DNA from: Oscillospiraceae bacterium
Lineage (GTDB): Bacteria; Bacillota; Clostridia; Oscillospirales; Oscillospiraceae
DNA length: 16,657 nucleotides
Direction of reading: 5' to 3'
Assembly (NCBI GenBank): GCA_012513005.1
Contig: JAAZCZ010000103.1
Location: forward strand, 1-16,657
Positions within the stretch are counted from its first letter, which is position 1; each line of letters starts with the position of its first letter. The notes beneath the pieces were generated by a model. The model worked only from the letters and a program-made list of their open reading frames with translations. It did not search any database and had not been told where the DNA came from. Positions 7,744-16,500 of this stretch are shown here, piece after piece. The position numbers were made by a program, and so were the translations under genes.

Positions 7744-8541
7744 TTATGACATCGGGTGCATGACGCCCAAAACTATAAGTCTTGCATTATCGAAATCATA
7801 TTCGCAGGTGACAAGCCCTGCAAGCCTGTCGCTGCGCTGCGGCTTTTCAGGGTTTTTGTAGAGGGATCGTGACTCAATCAAACTAATATAATTTTCCCAA
7901 TCAATGTCGCTTTCAAAAGATGATCTCAGCTCCTCGTAACCGGAGTGGAGATAGACATATTTTATCTCAAAGATATATGGCATATTGGGAGTGTATATTT
8001 CAATCTTAGAAAGAGCCGCAATATCAGCGATAGCCCTGTATTCCTTTAGGGGTGCAAACATTGACCCGTCTTTCATATTGTGCCCGAATATCCAAGTAAT
8101 ATCATCCTTAAACTCGGGGTCGGCAATATGGTCCATAAAAACAGTTCCGCATTTGTTAAACCCGCCGTTAATATCACGATGCAGATAGTAGTCGTTATCC
8201 CGCGCCTGCACAATCGGCAAACTTATACGCCCGTCGTCTCTGATTATCCAGGCGACCACATCAGGATTTTCCTGTTTGAGATACTCAAAGTTTATTGCAA
8301 CCGAGGGCGTTACCTTAGGCTCCTCGGGTGCAGTAGAGGAGGGCACAGCCTCTTCGCTCGGTTTCGGCGGTGCTGTAGGTATAATGACTGCAGAACTCAC
8401 TAACTTTTCGTTTAGCTGCTTGTTGGCAGAATACTGCTTTAATTCAGAATATATCTGCACCCCGCTGTAAATAATTACAGCGATGAGAACAAGCAGAATA
8501 AAAACATAAAGCAGATCCGATAAACTGACTTTCTTTTTCAT
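7744..8541 (-). CDS. Class B sortase
   Basis: A 265-residue membrane-anchored transpeptidase. The N-terminus has a short basic start and one membrane helix (residues about 10-30), followed by a Pro/Ser/Glu-rich linker (55-80). The sortase fold covers about 85-265. The catalytic triad is visible: His154 in FGHNMKDGSMF, Cys246 in LVTCEYDF, and Arg254 in ARLIVLGV. Class B sortases anchor one or a few surface proteins with NPQTN-like signals to the wall. No protein in this window ends with such a signal, so the substrate is elsewhere. It lies 35 bp after the selO gene and is the last gene before the terminator. Its ribosome site is weak (GAGAG). Confidence 0.92.
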   Translation of the reverse strand: MKKKVSLSDLLYVFILLVLIAVIIYSGVQIYSELKQYSANKQLNEKLVSSAVIIPTAPPKPSEEAVPSSTAPEEPKVTPSVAINFEYLKQENPDVVAWIIRDDGRISLPIVQARDNDYYLHRDINGGFNKCGTVFMDHIADPEFKDDITWIFGHNMKDGSMFAPLKEYRAIADIAALSKIEIYTPNMPYIFEIKYVYLHSGYEELRSSFESDIDWENYISLIESRSLYKNPEKPQRSDRLAGLVTCEYDFDNARLIVLGVMHPMS

Positions 8542-8570
8542 AACATTACACTCTCAATAATAAAATGTTA
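8541..8570 (-). repeat. 7-bp inverted repeat flanking the sortase ribosome site
   Basis: TAACATT (8541-8547) and AATGTTA (8564-8570) are perfect inverted copies separated by 16 nt. In the transcript they would place the weak GAGAG ribosome site in a loop, next to the sortase ATG. The stem is A/U-rich and thus weak, so a regulatory role is only possible. Confidence 0.3.
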
Positions 8571-8576
8571 AGCACT

Positions 8577-10037
8577 CTAAGTGCCGCAGAAGGTTCTGTA
8601 AGGAATACCATCCGGTTCGGGTAGTTTTTCATATTCTCTTTGCTCGGGCGTGTGGGCATAGGGGTTTTTAAGCGCAGTCAGCAGGTTGTTAAATTCGGAT
8701 AAATCATTATCAATATCAGCCAAACTAAGCGCTTTTTCAACCCTGTGATTTCGGGGTATTACAGCAGGGTTTGCACTTTTCATTAGATCTTTTATTTCTA
8801 TTTTACTTTTAGCTTCCAACCTCAGCCTGTTGTTATAACGCACTTTCCAGTCTGAAAAATCTGCATCAGAATATAAAGGTGAATCAGACTGCCTGCCAAA
8901 GGTCAAATCTAAAAAAGTGTTAGTAAAATCGGCTGAGTGTTTTTCCATTAAAGCCAGCAGCACAGATATCAGTTTGCTGTCGCTATCATCGGCAAGAGTC
9001 AGCCCCAGCTTTTTCTTCATATTAGATAGCAGAGCATCCTCAAAAACAGTCTTGTAATTTGTAAGCTCTTCCTCAGCAAGCTTTATGGCAGTTTTCTGCT
9101 CAAAGTCAAAAAGTGAGAGCAGAGATTCAGCAAAGCGCGCCAAATTCCACTGGCCTATTCCGGGCTGATTTCCGTAGGAGTAGCGACCTGCTGAGTCAAT
9201 AGAGCTAAACACAGTTTTGCTGTGATACGCGTCCATAAAAGCGCAGGGACCGTAGTCAATAGTCTCACCACTTATGGTCATGTTGTCCGTGTTCATAACC
9301 CCGTGAATAAAGCCGACAGCCTGCCACTTAGCTATGAGCCTTGCCTGCCGTGTAAGGACTTCTCTGTAAAAGGCAATATAGGGATTATCCTCGTTTTTAA
9401 CATAAGGGTAATGCCTCTCTATGGCGTAGTCGGCCAAAGCTTTCACATAATCAGTGTTACCGGTAGCCGATGCATACTGAAAGGTGCCGACACGCAGGTG
9501 ACTTTTTGCAACCCTTGCTAATACAGCGCCCCTTAGCACTCTGTCTCTATATACCTTTTCACCTGTTGTAACAACAGAAAGGCTTCTTGTGCTGTCTATG
9601 CCCAACGCATGCATAGCTTCGCTTATTATATACTCTCTGAGCATAGGACCCAACGCCGCTTTGCCGTCGCCTCTGCGGGAATACGGGGTCACACCCGAGC
9701 CTTTAAGCTGTATATCAAATCTCTCGCCTTGGGGTGTAATTTGCTCGCCAATCAGCATGGCACGACCGTCGCCTAAGAATGTAAAATGTCCAAACTGATG
9801 CCCTGCGTATGCCTGCGCTATGGCAGCACCGCCGGAAGGCGTTATATTTCCTGACAAAACATTAATCCCGTCAGGAGATTTTAGCATTTCGGGAGAAAGA
9901 CCCAAGTCAAGTGCCAGCTCATCATTAAAAATAGCAAGCTTCGGGTCGGAAACAGGATTTAAACCAATCTGCGAATAGAACACAGACGGCAGAGATAAAT
10001 AGCTGTTATCAAAGCTAAAACCTAAGTTGCTGTTCAT
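8577..10037 (-). CDS. selO: Protein adenylyltransferase SelO (YdiU/UPF0061 family)
   Basis: The 486-residue protein is a full-length pseudokinase-fold AMPylase. It has GHQFGHFTFLGDGRA (79-93), LKGSGVTPYSRRGDGKAALG (111-130), and IHGVMNTDNMTISGETIDYG (244-263). Asp251, Asn252 and Asp261 match the catalytic base and Mg ligands known in Pseudomonas syringae SelO (D252, N253, D262). Family members transfer AMP from ATP to Ser, Thr or Tyr of proteins, and in E. coli and yeast they act in redox homeostasis. The C-terminus ends in FCGT with Cys484 third from the end, the place of selenocysteine in animal SelO and Cys in E. coli YdiU. GAGG lies 7 nt before the ATG, and the upstream sulfatase-like gene ends 33 bp away. 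Confidence 0.95.
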   Translation of the reverse strand: MNSNLGFSFDNSYLSLPSVFYSQIGLNPVSDPKLAIFNDELALDLGLSPEMLKSPDGINVLSGNITPSGGAAIAQAYAGHQFGHFTFLGDGRAMLIGEQITPQGERFDIQLKGSGVTPYSRRGDGKAALGPMLREYIISEAMHALGIDSTRSLSVVTTGEKVYRDRVLRGAVLARVAKSHLRVGTFQYASATGNTDYVKALADYAIERHYPYVKNEDNPYIAFYREVLTRQARLIAKWQAVGFIHGVMNTDNMTISGETIDYGPCAFMDAYHSKTVFSSIDSAGRYSYGNQPGIGQWNLARFAESLLSLFDFEQKTAIKLAEEELTNYKTVFEDALLSNMKKKLGLTLADDSDSKLISVLLALMEKHSADFTNTFLDLTFGRQSDSPLYSDADFSDWKVRYNNRLRLEAKSKIEIKDLMKSANPAVIPRNHRVEKALSLADIDNDLSEFNNLLTALKNPYAHTPEQREYEKLPEPDGIPYRTFCGT

Positions 10038-10070
10038 ATCTTACCTCACTTTCGGGATAAAAAGCATTTC

Positions 10071-11597
10071 TTAGCCTTCCTTCGGCAAGACTCCCCCTTC
10101 GGAAACAACCTTCCAATTATCCTTATCCCAAATATTATCCTGCACAGTGAGCCAAACAGAGGGCAAAAATGTATGCCCGTTGTTAATAGAAGTGTCCCAT
10201 TCTTTTGAGGCAATCACATATTGCGGATGGGCAGTTTTTTCATCGGAGTTAATAATTTTGCCGGTAAACGGATTAATGGGCTTGCTTATAAGCCCGGCAG
10301 TTGCCAAGGTCGGCACATCGGCATTGGTCATAAATTCGTCAGACACACTGTACTCACTGCTGCCAAAATCCTTGACCATGAGTAGGGGATAAAACCCACC
10401 GACATCAATGCGCTCTATACGAGTTCTAAGCTCCAAGCTCTCCAAAAGAAACATATCTCTGCCGTGGTCTGCAACGAGTATTATTCTGGTATTGTCATAA
10501 ACATCGCAGCTTCTTAAATAATCAAGCCACCTGCCGATGAGTATCATTGTAAGCATATTTACATGATAATGCCCGTAGTGATCTTCGTTACTAATCCGCA
10601 ACTTATTATCTCCGATAGTAAATCTCTCGTCATTATTCTGCTCAAAATTGCGGTTATCTATTGAGAGTGCGGGCAAATAATCAGGCATCTGCAATAATTC
10701 AGGCTGATGGGGCAAATCGTTTGTCATCATTAAAAAGGTGTACCTGTTGTCATAGGAAACACCGGTAATTCTGGGAAGATTAAAAAGCACATTGTAGTTG
10801 TGCATAAACTTTGCATTAAAGTTATTAGCATAGTATTTGTCGTATCTGGTGCAAAGGTCAGCCTGCCCGCTTCCGTTTAATCTTCTCTGCCCCTTAATAA
10901 TCTTAGGCTTTACATTAGCCCCGGTAAACTTCTCATATGCATTATAGGTTTTCATCCCGGGATAAGAATTATATATAGAAAGATCAGGATCCCACCTGTA
11001 ATTAGCATAAACAGGGTCACAGACAGTAACGTCAAATTTGCTACCGTAGAAAATTGCCGGCATCACTTTTAGTGCCTCGTTGTGCTTATTTACCAAGGGC
11101 TCGTCTTTTCTCCTGTTTAGCTCGATAGGCGTGTATTCATAACCCCCAAATAGCGCAGGAGCACCGAAATTAGTACTTGTTCCGTATGATATCACATTAG
11201 AATAATAGGTAAAACCGGCAAACTGCTTTTGAAGCTCGGGTTTTTCCTTGAAAAGATACGGCAATAAAACAGCCTGCGCCCTATCCAGCATAATAATAAC
11301 AACATTTTTGCCGTCTTTACTAAGCAGATGATGAGGCAGAGGGTTATCGCTTGCAAGCGGCTTTTTTTGCGATTTTGAATAGTTTAAGTGCACATCCGGC
11401 GCAGCAGCGCTGACAGACTGCAAACTCATAGCAACAACTAAAAACAGTAAAATAAGGCTGTAAGCTCTTTTTTTTGACATTGCCATCAGAAAGAAGCAGG
11501 CAAATAGAAGCAGCAAAGCTGCAACAAGTGCTTTTTGCCAAGTGGCTAAAATCAGATTAATACTTAAAATCGGGCATACGAGCAAATTAAAATACAT
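10071..11597 (-). CDS. Membrane-anchored sulfatase/phosphotransferase-fold (alkaline phosphatase superfamily) protein
   Basis: A 508-residue protein with two N-terminal hydrophobic segments (about 20-40 and 46-66) and an extracytoplasmic domain. The fold is read from NVVIIMLDRA (98-107, metal-binding Asp105), the segment YGTSTNFGAPALFGGYEYTP (138-157) with a candidate nucleophile Thr140 or Thr142, and ILVADHG (373-379) with Asp377 and His378 as metal ligands. These are features of LTA synthases, phosphoethanolamine transferases and sulfatases. The substrate is unknown. AGAGGA lies 6 nt before the ATG, supporting this start. Related Clostridial proteins, as I recall them, carry a longer multi-helix membrane part, so this copy may be N-terminally short. 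It follows the RyR gene in the same direction and may belong to the same transcript. Confidence 0.75.
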   Translation of the reverse strand: MYFNLLVCPILSINLILATWQKALVAALLLLFACFFLMAMSKKRAYSLILLFLVVAMSLQSVSAAAPDVHLNYSKSQKKPLASDNPLPHHLLSKDGKNVVIIMLDRAQAVLLPYLFKEKPELQKQFAGFTYYSNVISYGTSTNFGAPALFGGYEYTPIELNRRKDEPLVNKHNEALKVMPAIFYGSKFDVTVCDPVYANYRWDPDLSIYNSYPGMKTYNAYEKFTGANVKPKIIKGQRRLNGSGQADLCTRYDKYYANNFNAKFMHNYNVLFNLPRITGVSYDNRYTFLMMTNDLPHQPELLQMPDYLPALSIDNRNFEQNNDERFTIGDNKLRISNEDHYGHYHVNMLTMILIGRWLDYLRSCDVYDNTRIILVADHGRDMFLLESLELRTRIERIDVGGFYPLLMVKDFGSSEYSVSDEFMTNADVPTLATAGLISKPINPFTGKIINSDEKTAHPQYVIASKEWDTSINNGHTFLPSVWLTVQDNIWDKDNWKVVSEGGVLPKEG

Positions 11598-11646
11598 ACA
11601 AAATCCTCTGGTAAAAATGCTTTCATTCAGACAGCTAATAAACTCT

Positions 11647-11660
11647 AAACGCTAAACGCT
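11647..11660. repeat. Tandem 7-bp repeat (AAACGCT x2)
   Basis: Two adjacent AAACGCT copies occupy the gap between the RyR gene and the sulfatase-like gene (11598-11690). That gap holds nothing else clear: no convincing hairpin terminator, and only a weak promoter-like TTTACC...TAGAGT pair on the minus strand. Confidence 0.4.
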
Positions 11661-11690
11661 ATAAGGTAAAGGAAAAAAACGCAGCGGTTA

Positions 11691-13536
11691 TTAAGCGAGC
11701 TCAAGCACACTCAAAAAATCATAAATAGCCTTATCTCGGACATCGCCGGATAAAAACTCATTCCAGTCATCAATCAGGCAGTCATGCTGTTTAGCGGCAA
11801 GGTCTTTTTTTTGGAGCATAAGAAAAATTGCGGATATATTGGAAATTATTCCATCTGACATGCTCTAATTGAGTCAGGAAATTCATTACAGGGTCTTTTT
11901 CAATAATATTAACCTGCTCGCTTATGCTAAGACCTAAAAGCCTCTTTCTAAAAGCGGAAATAAGTCGGGCAACACTGCCATCCTCTGCATTGACAGAGGC
12001 AATTTTTTCGAGTATTGCAAGCTTTGTGCCTCTGTGCAGAGTCTGAGCTAAGTTAGATTCCTTAGCCAGAGTAGTCAAAGACTCCCACTGTGCATCCTTA
12101 TCCCTTTTGTCCGGAGGAAAGCTTAAAAGCTCACTGATGGTATCATTATAACTCTTATTGAAGCTTTTTGCATTTAAAAGCTGATTTTCGTTTACTATAT
12201 GCTCGGGTGTCAGTATCTTTTTAGCTTCGCCAAAGGAGATTACACGCTGACCTCTGTTATTATACACGCCCAAAAGGGCAGAGACATCGGTTTTACCTCC
12301 GCAGTAAACAGCAACCTGAGAATCAGCAAAATATCCCCACAGCCTCTCGATGCTAAGCATACTCAGGTAAGCGTCTTCAAGGCAATAAATAACAGCGGTA
12401 AAAGGCTCTACATTCTTTATTTCAGAGAGTCTTTTTTGGACCTTATTAGAGCGCAGGTCAGTTTCTATTAGTTCGATTTCTGCAATTTTCTCTCGCTGGT
12501 CAATATCTCGGTCGAAGATTTCAAGGCAGTTTGTAGCATCCTTATCGATAATTGTAACACGAAATCGGGAGAAAGGGTTAACGCATGCCTGATTAATGCT
12601 CTCCATAAGCATAGCCCTGCCGGTTTTTCCCAGCCCGACAAGCAACAAATGGCACCTGCCGATTTTATCTGCAATGCTCCTTTCGCTCTGCAAATCATCC
12701 TTATTCCAGTCAGAAATTAAGCCCGGGGTAGTATAAAGCTTATACTCGGGGTTTTCTAAAAGCTGCAAAGCTCCAAGTGTGTCCATATCAAAGAAGTGAA
12801 TATCAAAGGATTTCCAGTTTTTAGTTGTCTCTTCAATCATTTCCTTGAGCTTAAAACTGCCGCTCATCATGTGCAGGGGGATAGGACGAGAAATGCAGGG
12901 AGCAAAAACTCGGTTTAAACTCTCCAGATGTGTGAAGTTAACAGGATCACTCTCAAAAGATATTATCCGCGCAGCCCTGTAAAGTCTAAATCGATTCATT
13001 AGCGCACGGTTTCTCGGATGCTCGGGCAGCCTGTAATCAAAAGCCAAAACACGAACCCCGTCGTCTTCAAGATAAGCATTATCCTGCTTCTCCTTTGAGT
13101 CGCCAACAAGCAGCACAATTTTTTCATTCGGATAATCACGGATTACTGTTTCAATAAACTGCAAGGATATTTCATTAGCCCCGGCAACAATTGTCGGATG
13201 TGCTCCCCAGTGAGAAAAAGCAAGTCTAAGCTGCACCAAATACGGTTTAAACACCTGGAAAAATCCCAACACAGTACCGATGGGGCAAATCCAAATCGCC
13301 AGCTCATAGGCAAGCGAACCGGAAGGCTTAATAGAGTAGGTGGGAGCGAATAAAAAGAGCTTCATTGTAGAAAACATTATATTTGAAATCCGTTTGCCGA
13401 TTGGCTCTGTAATACCGGTATATACCTGGATACTGCCCCAAACGGCAAGGGCAAGACCAACAAAATATATAAGCCTAAACACCCAGCGCCTTTGGGATTC
13501 TCTGGCATCTTTACCTAGCTTTCCTTTTGAAATCAT
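11691..13536 (-). CDS. Two-TM TrkA_N (Rossmann) protein with C-terminal RyR domain, frameshifted near its end
   Basis: As read directly, a 581-residue frame runs 13536-11791. Two N-terminal membrane helices (about 18-40 and 76-96) follow a basic N-terminus. Two TrkA_N/RCK-like Rossmann regions follow: HPTIVAGANEIS (113-124, degenerate glycine motif) and CHLLLVGLGKTGRAML (295-310, intact GLGKTG). The RyR domain begins at LEHVRWNNF (557-565). At an A8 tract (11805-11812) the frame runs into a premature stop. Removing one A restores 37 residues (QHDCLIDDWNEF and onward), which complete a RyR-like ending at TAA 11691, giving 614 residues. The layout resembles an RCK-gated channel, but no TVGYG-type filter is seen. 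The start has AGGAGGGG 7 nt upstream, overlapping the stop of the TIR gene. It is probably a membrane sensor or effector partner of the TIR protein; function is inferred. Confidence 0.75.
11805..11812 (-). other. Frameshift site in the RyR gene (A8 tract)
   Basis: Eight A on the minus strand. In the incoming frame the codons CCA AAA AAA AGA lead to a TAA at 11793-11791. A one-base deletion (or +1 shift) gives KKDLAAKQHDC, with the Lys/His pattern of RyR domains, and an open frame to 11691. A -1 shift would end after about ten codons. This could be mutation, slippage at a poly-A run, or a sequencing error. Confidence 0.8.
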
Positions 13537-13548
13537 AAATAACCCCTC

Positions 13549-16500
13549 CTACTTAATTCCGCCAAGTGAGGATGATTCAGCTTCAGAAAGCTGTCTGCCA
13601 AAAAGAATAGCTGCCGCATCCTCTTGCAGCTGCTCTGCATTTCCGGGGTAAATAATCATGCAGCACTCTCGCTCTATTCTGCTTATGTCTTTATCGGCAA
13701 AGCTATTTATCTGCCCTGCGTATGCCTCGGGAGTATCAGCGTGAGAAACCGAAATCTTAGACTTACCGACAAAAACTCTTTCTCCACCGGGCATAATAAA
13801 GCCCTCAACCAAATCCATAGAGGTGTTAAGTGGCATGCTCACTATAAGCTGCCCCGTGCTAAAACGCTGCAAAATAAGCTGTTGCCCGCTATCTGTGTTA
13901 CTTATTGTGAGAAGCAGGTCGCTAATTAAATCCAAATCATTTCTGAACAAAGAAGACTGCGCACCGTATTTGCCGCTCTGTGCATTTAGCTGCCAGCTTC
14001 GGCTTTTCCCGTCAGCTCCGACAAAAAAGCCCTGATTATCGATAATGCCGTGGTAGTCGCCTGTATCAGATATTGCCAAGACCTTGCCGTTATATGTTCC
14101 CTTGGATTCGCCGGTCTCAAAATCAAAGACCTCGCCGGCTGTGCCGTAAGAATTCATAGCCAGATACTTTCCGTTAGAAGAGGTTACAAAGCTCTCCGCT
14201 CTGTCTGTAATGCCCGTAAAACTGCGGACAATTTTATTGGTTTTAATGTCTAAAACATCGGTCTGCCCGTCTTCAAAGTGAATAATAAGCATGCTATCAT
14301 CTCTTGAAAAAGCAATGTCCGGTCTATTATCGCTAAGTATGAGCGAATATATGCTTTCGCCTGTTTTTATTTCGACTATCTCCAAAACAGCTTCACTTTT
14401 GCGTGAACCGTCTGAGGCTGTTACATGCTTAATCCAAACACCGGCAAGCATCAAGCCGTCATATGACAAGGCTCTTGCTGTTCTGTTCTTGTTATACGGA
14501 AAAACGAGAAAATCGCTCTGAGACAGAGGGATATATGAGTCGTCTTTGAGATTTAAAAGCTCTGTTTCGCTCATGTCATTAACAAGTGCAAAATCCTTGC
14601 TTTCCGAAGTTATAATAATTCTGCCCTCGGTATTTTTTATTCGAGCGCTGTCAGACAGCGACATAATACAGACTTGCTGATTGCTCATTGAGAGTAAAAA
14701 GAGCTTATCACCGCTAACGCTTCGCCTTGAATACTCAGCCTTAATGCCACCGGTGTTGACCTGCTCAATAGGCATAGTCATGCCCCTATATAGTGAGAGG
14801 GAAGCGTCATCATAAAGCACAACAAAATGCTCACCGGCAAGAGCGGTTATCTTTCTGGGGTGCAGGTTCTCCCTGCCACGCACCCAATCGGTAACATAGC
14901 CCGTTTCCGTTTGCCCGCGGTAGATACTAAAGCCGTCAGAAAAATAGAAAACGCTGCCGTCAAGTGAAAATTCAAGCGCCAACTCCCCGCGCGTAATCTG
15001 GTATAGTTTAATCTGATACGCAAGAGGAATCCGGTGCAATACCGCTGCTGTATCCGTATCAAGTAAGAATACTGCATTATTCTTGCCCGCTAAAAGCCTC
15101 TTGCCGTCGGGGCTAACTACAAGCCCCAGATATAAATTATTCTGCGGGTCAAAATATGCGCCGTCAGAAGGCTCCGTTTCAAGCGGGAAGGATTTTCGCC
15201 TTTCACCCTTAGCATAATCATATTGAATGAGATTTGATTCCTTATCATAAGCAGAATCATACAGAGCATAGACGTAAGAACCCTCTCGGGTGCTAAGTAG
15301 CTTAATAAGCCCTGCGCCGAAATCAATGCGGCTGATTTCACTAAAATTCTCAGTATCGAAAAAACGGCCCTCAATAGTGTTTCGGTATAAAAGAAGAACC
15401 ATAAGCACCTTGTCATTATCAATAAATCTAAGGTGTAAAATAGACGAATCCATCATCATGTTCCTATATTCGCTGTAATCAGAGGTGCCGTAAACAATGA
15501 GTCTGTTATCAAGCCCACCGACAGCAAGCAAGGAGCCGTTTTTGCTAAAATCCAAGGTCTTCACATAGCCCGTAAACCCGGGCAAAAGCTTAATTTGCCC
15601 CCCGTGCTCTGTGCTGTAAATACCCACACTGTCCGTGCCTATCCCGCAAGCAAGAATAGAATCAGAGTCGGAAACAGCAAAGTCGGTGTATCTGTTTTCT
15701 GTGTCGATAACAGAAATGGGAGCCAGCTCGTCTTTTATTACACCGCCGGAAAGAACGGACTCATATCTGCCGGAAAGCTCAAGATACTTAGGCATAGCAA
15801 GCTCAAGCTGTTTTTTAGCCTTGTCAGCTACGAGCAGAGCAAAGTTAGTGTTGCCTCGGCTAAGCTCCGCAGACGAGCGTCCGAGCAGCATTGAGCTGTT
15901 TTCCGAAACAGCGGCAATTCTTGCTCTGTTTGCCTTTGAATATGCGTTTATCATAAAAGATGAGAAAGCAAGCAGAACGGCAGCAGAAAACGCAGCTAAG
16001 CTCAGCAGGTTTTTTGTGCGCCGTTCCTTATCTCTCTGTTTCAAATCCCCAAAGCTGCAATCCAGCATGGATGCTAATACTCTGTATTTTTCGGTTTTTA
16101 ATTTTTTTACAGGTTCTTGTCTGAGAGTAGATAAATTAGGGTCATTGCTGTTTTCCAAATCCTCAAATCCGGGCAATGCACGGCCTTTCATACTCTCCGG
16201 GCGAAGATCGGCAGCCAGTAGCTCAATCGGCTCGGTTATAGTATTTCCGTCTGAATCGGTCTTTTCCTTAGACAGCTGCAAAAGCTGCGGCGGGAAAGCC
16301 TCATCAGGCTCGCCCTCAATCAAAACGGGAATAATATGCTCAGGACCACGCAGCTCCAAAAACCTGCTGACCTCTTTAAGGCACCAGGGTGATAGGGGAG
16401 TGCGCTTCGAGCAAATTACAATCAGCTTGCGCGAGGACTTTAATGCCTCCTCAATCGACTGAGATAGCTGAGCCGCCGACAGTTCCTCGCGGTCTCTAAA

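Noticed and set aside
11660..11700. Possible terminator after the RyR gene because of a T7 run on the minus strand.
   Set aside because: No stable GC-rich hairpin precedes the T run, only 3-4 bp pairings.
11791..11820. Programmed -1 frameshift at the A-rich tract of the RyR gene.
   Set aside because: The frame that restores the RyR ending is +1 relative to the incoming frame; a -1 shift stops after about ten codons.
15635..16462. A 275-codon open frame on the plus strand.
   Set aside because: It is fully antisense to the TIR-propeller gene, with low-complexity Ser-rich translation and no domain or ribosome site.
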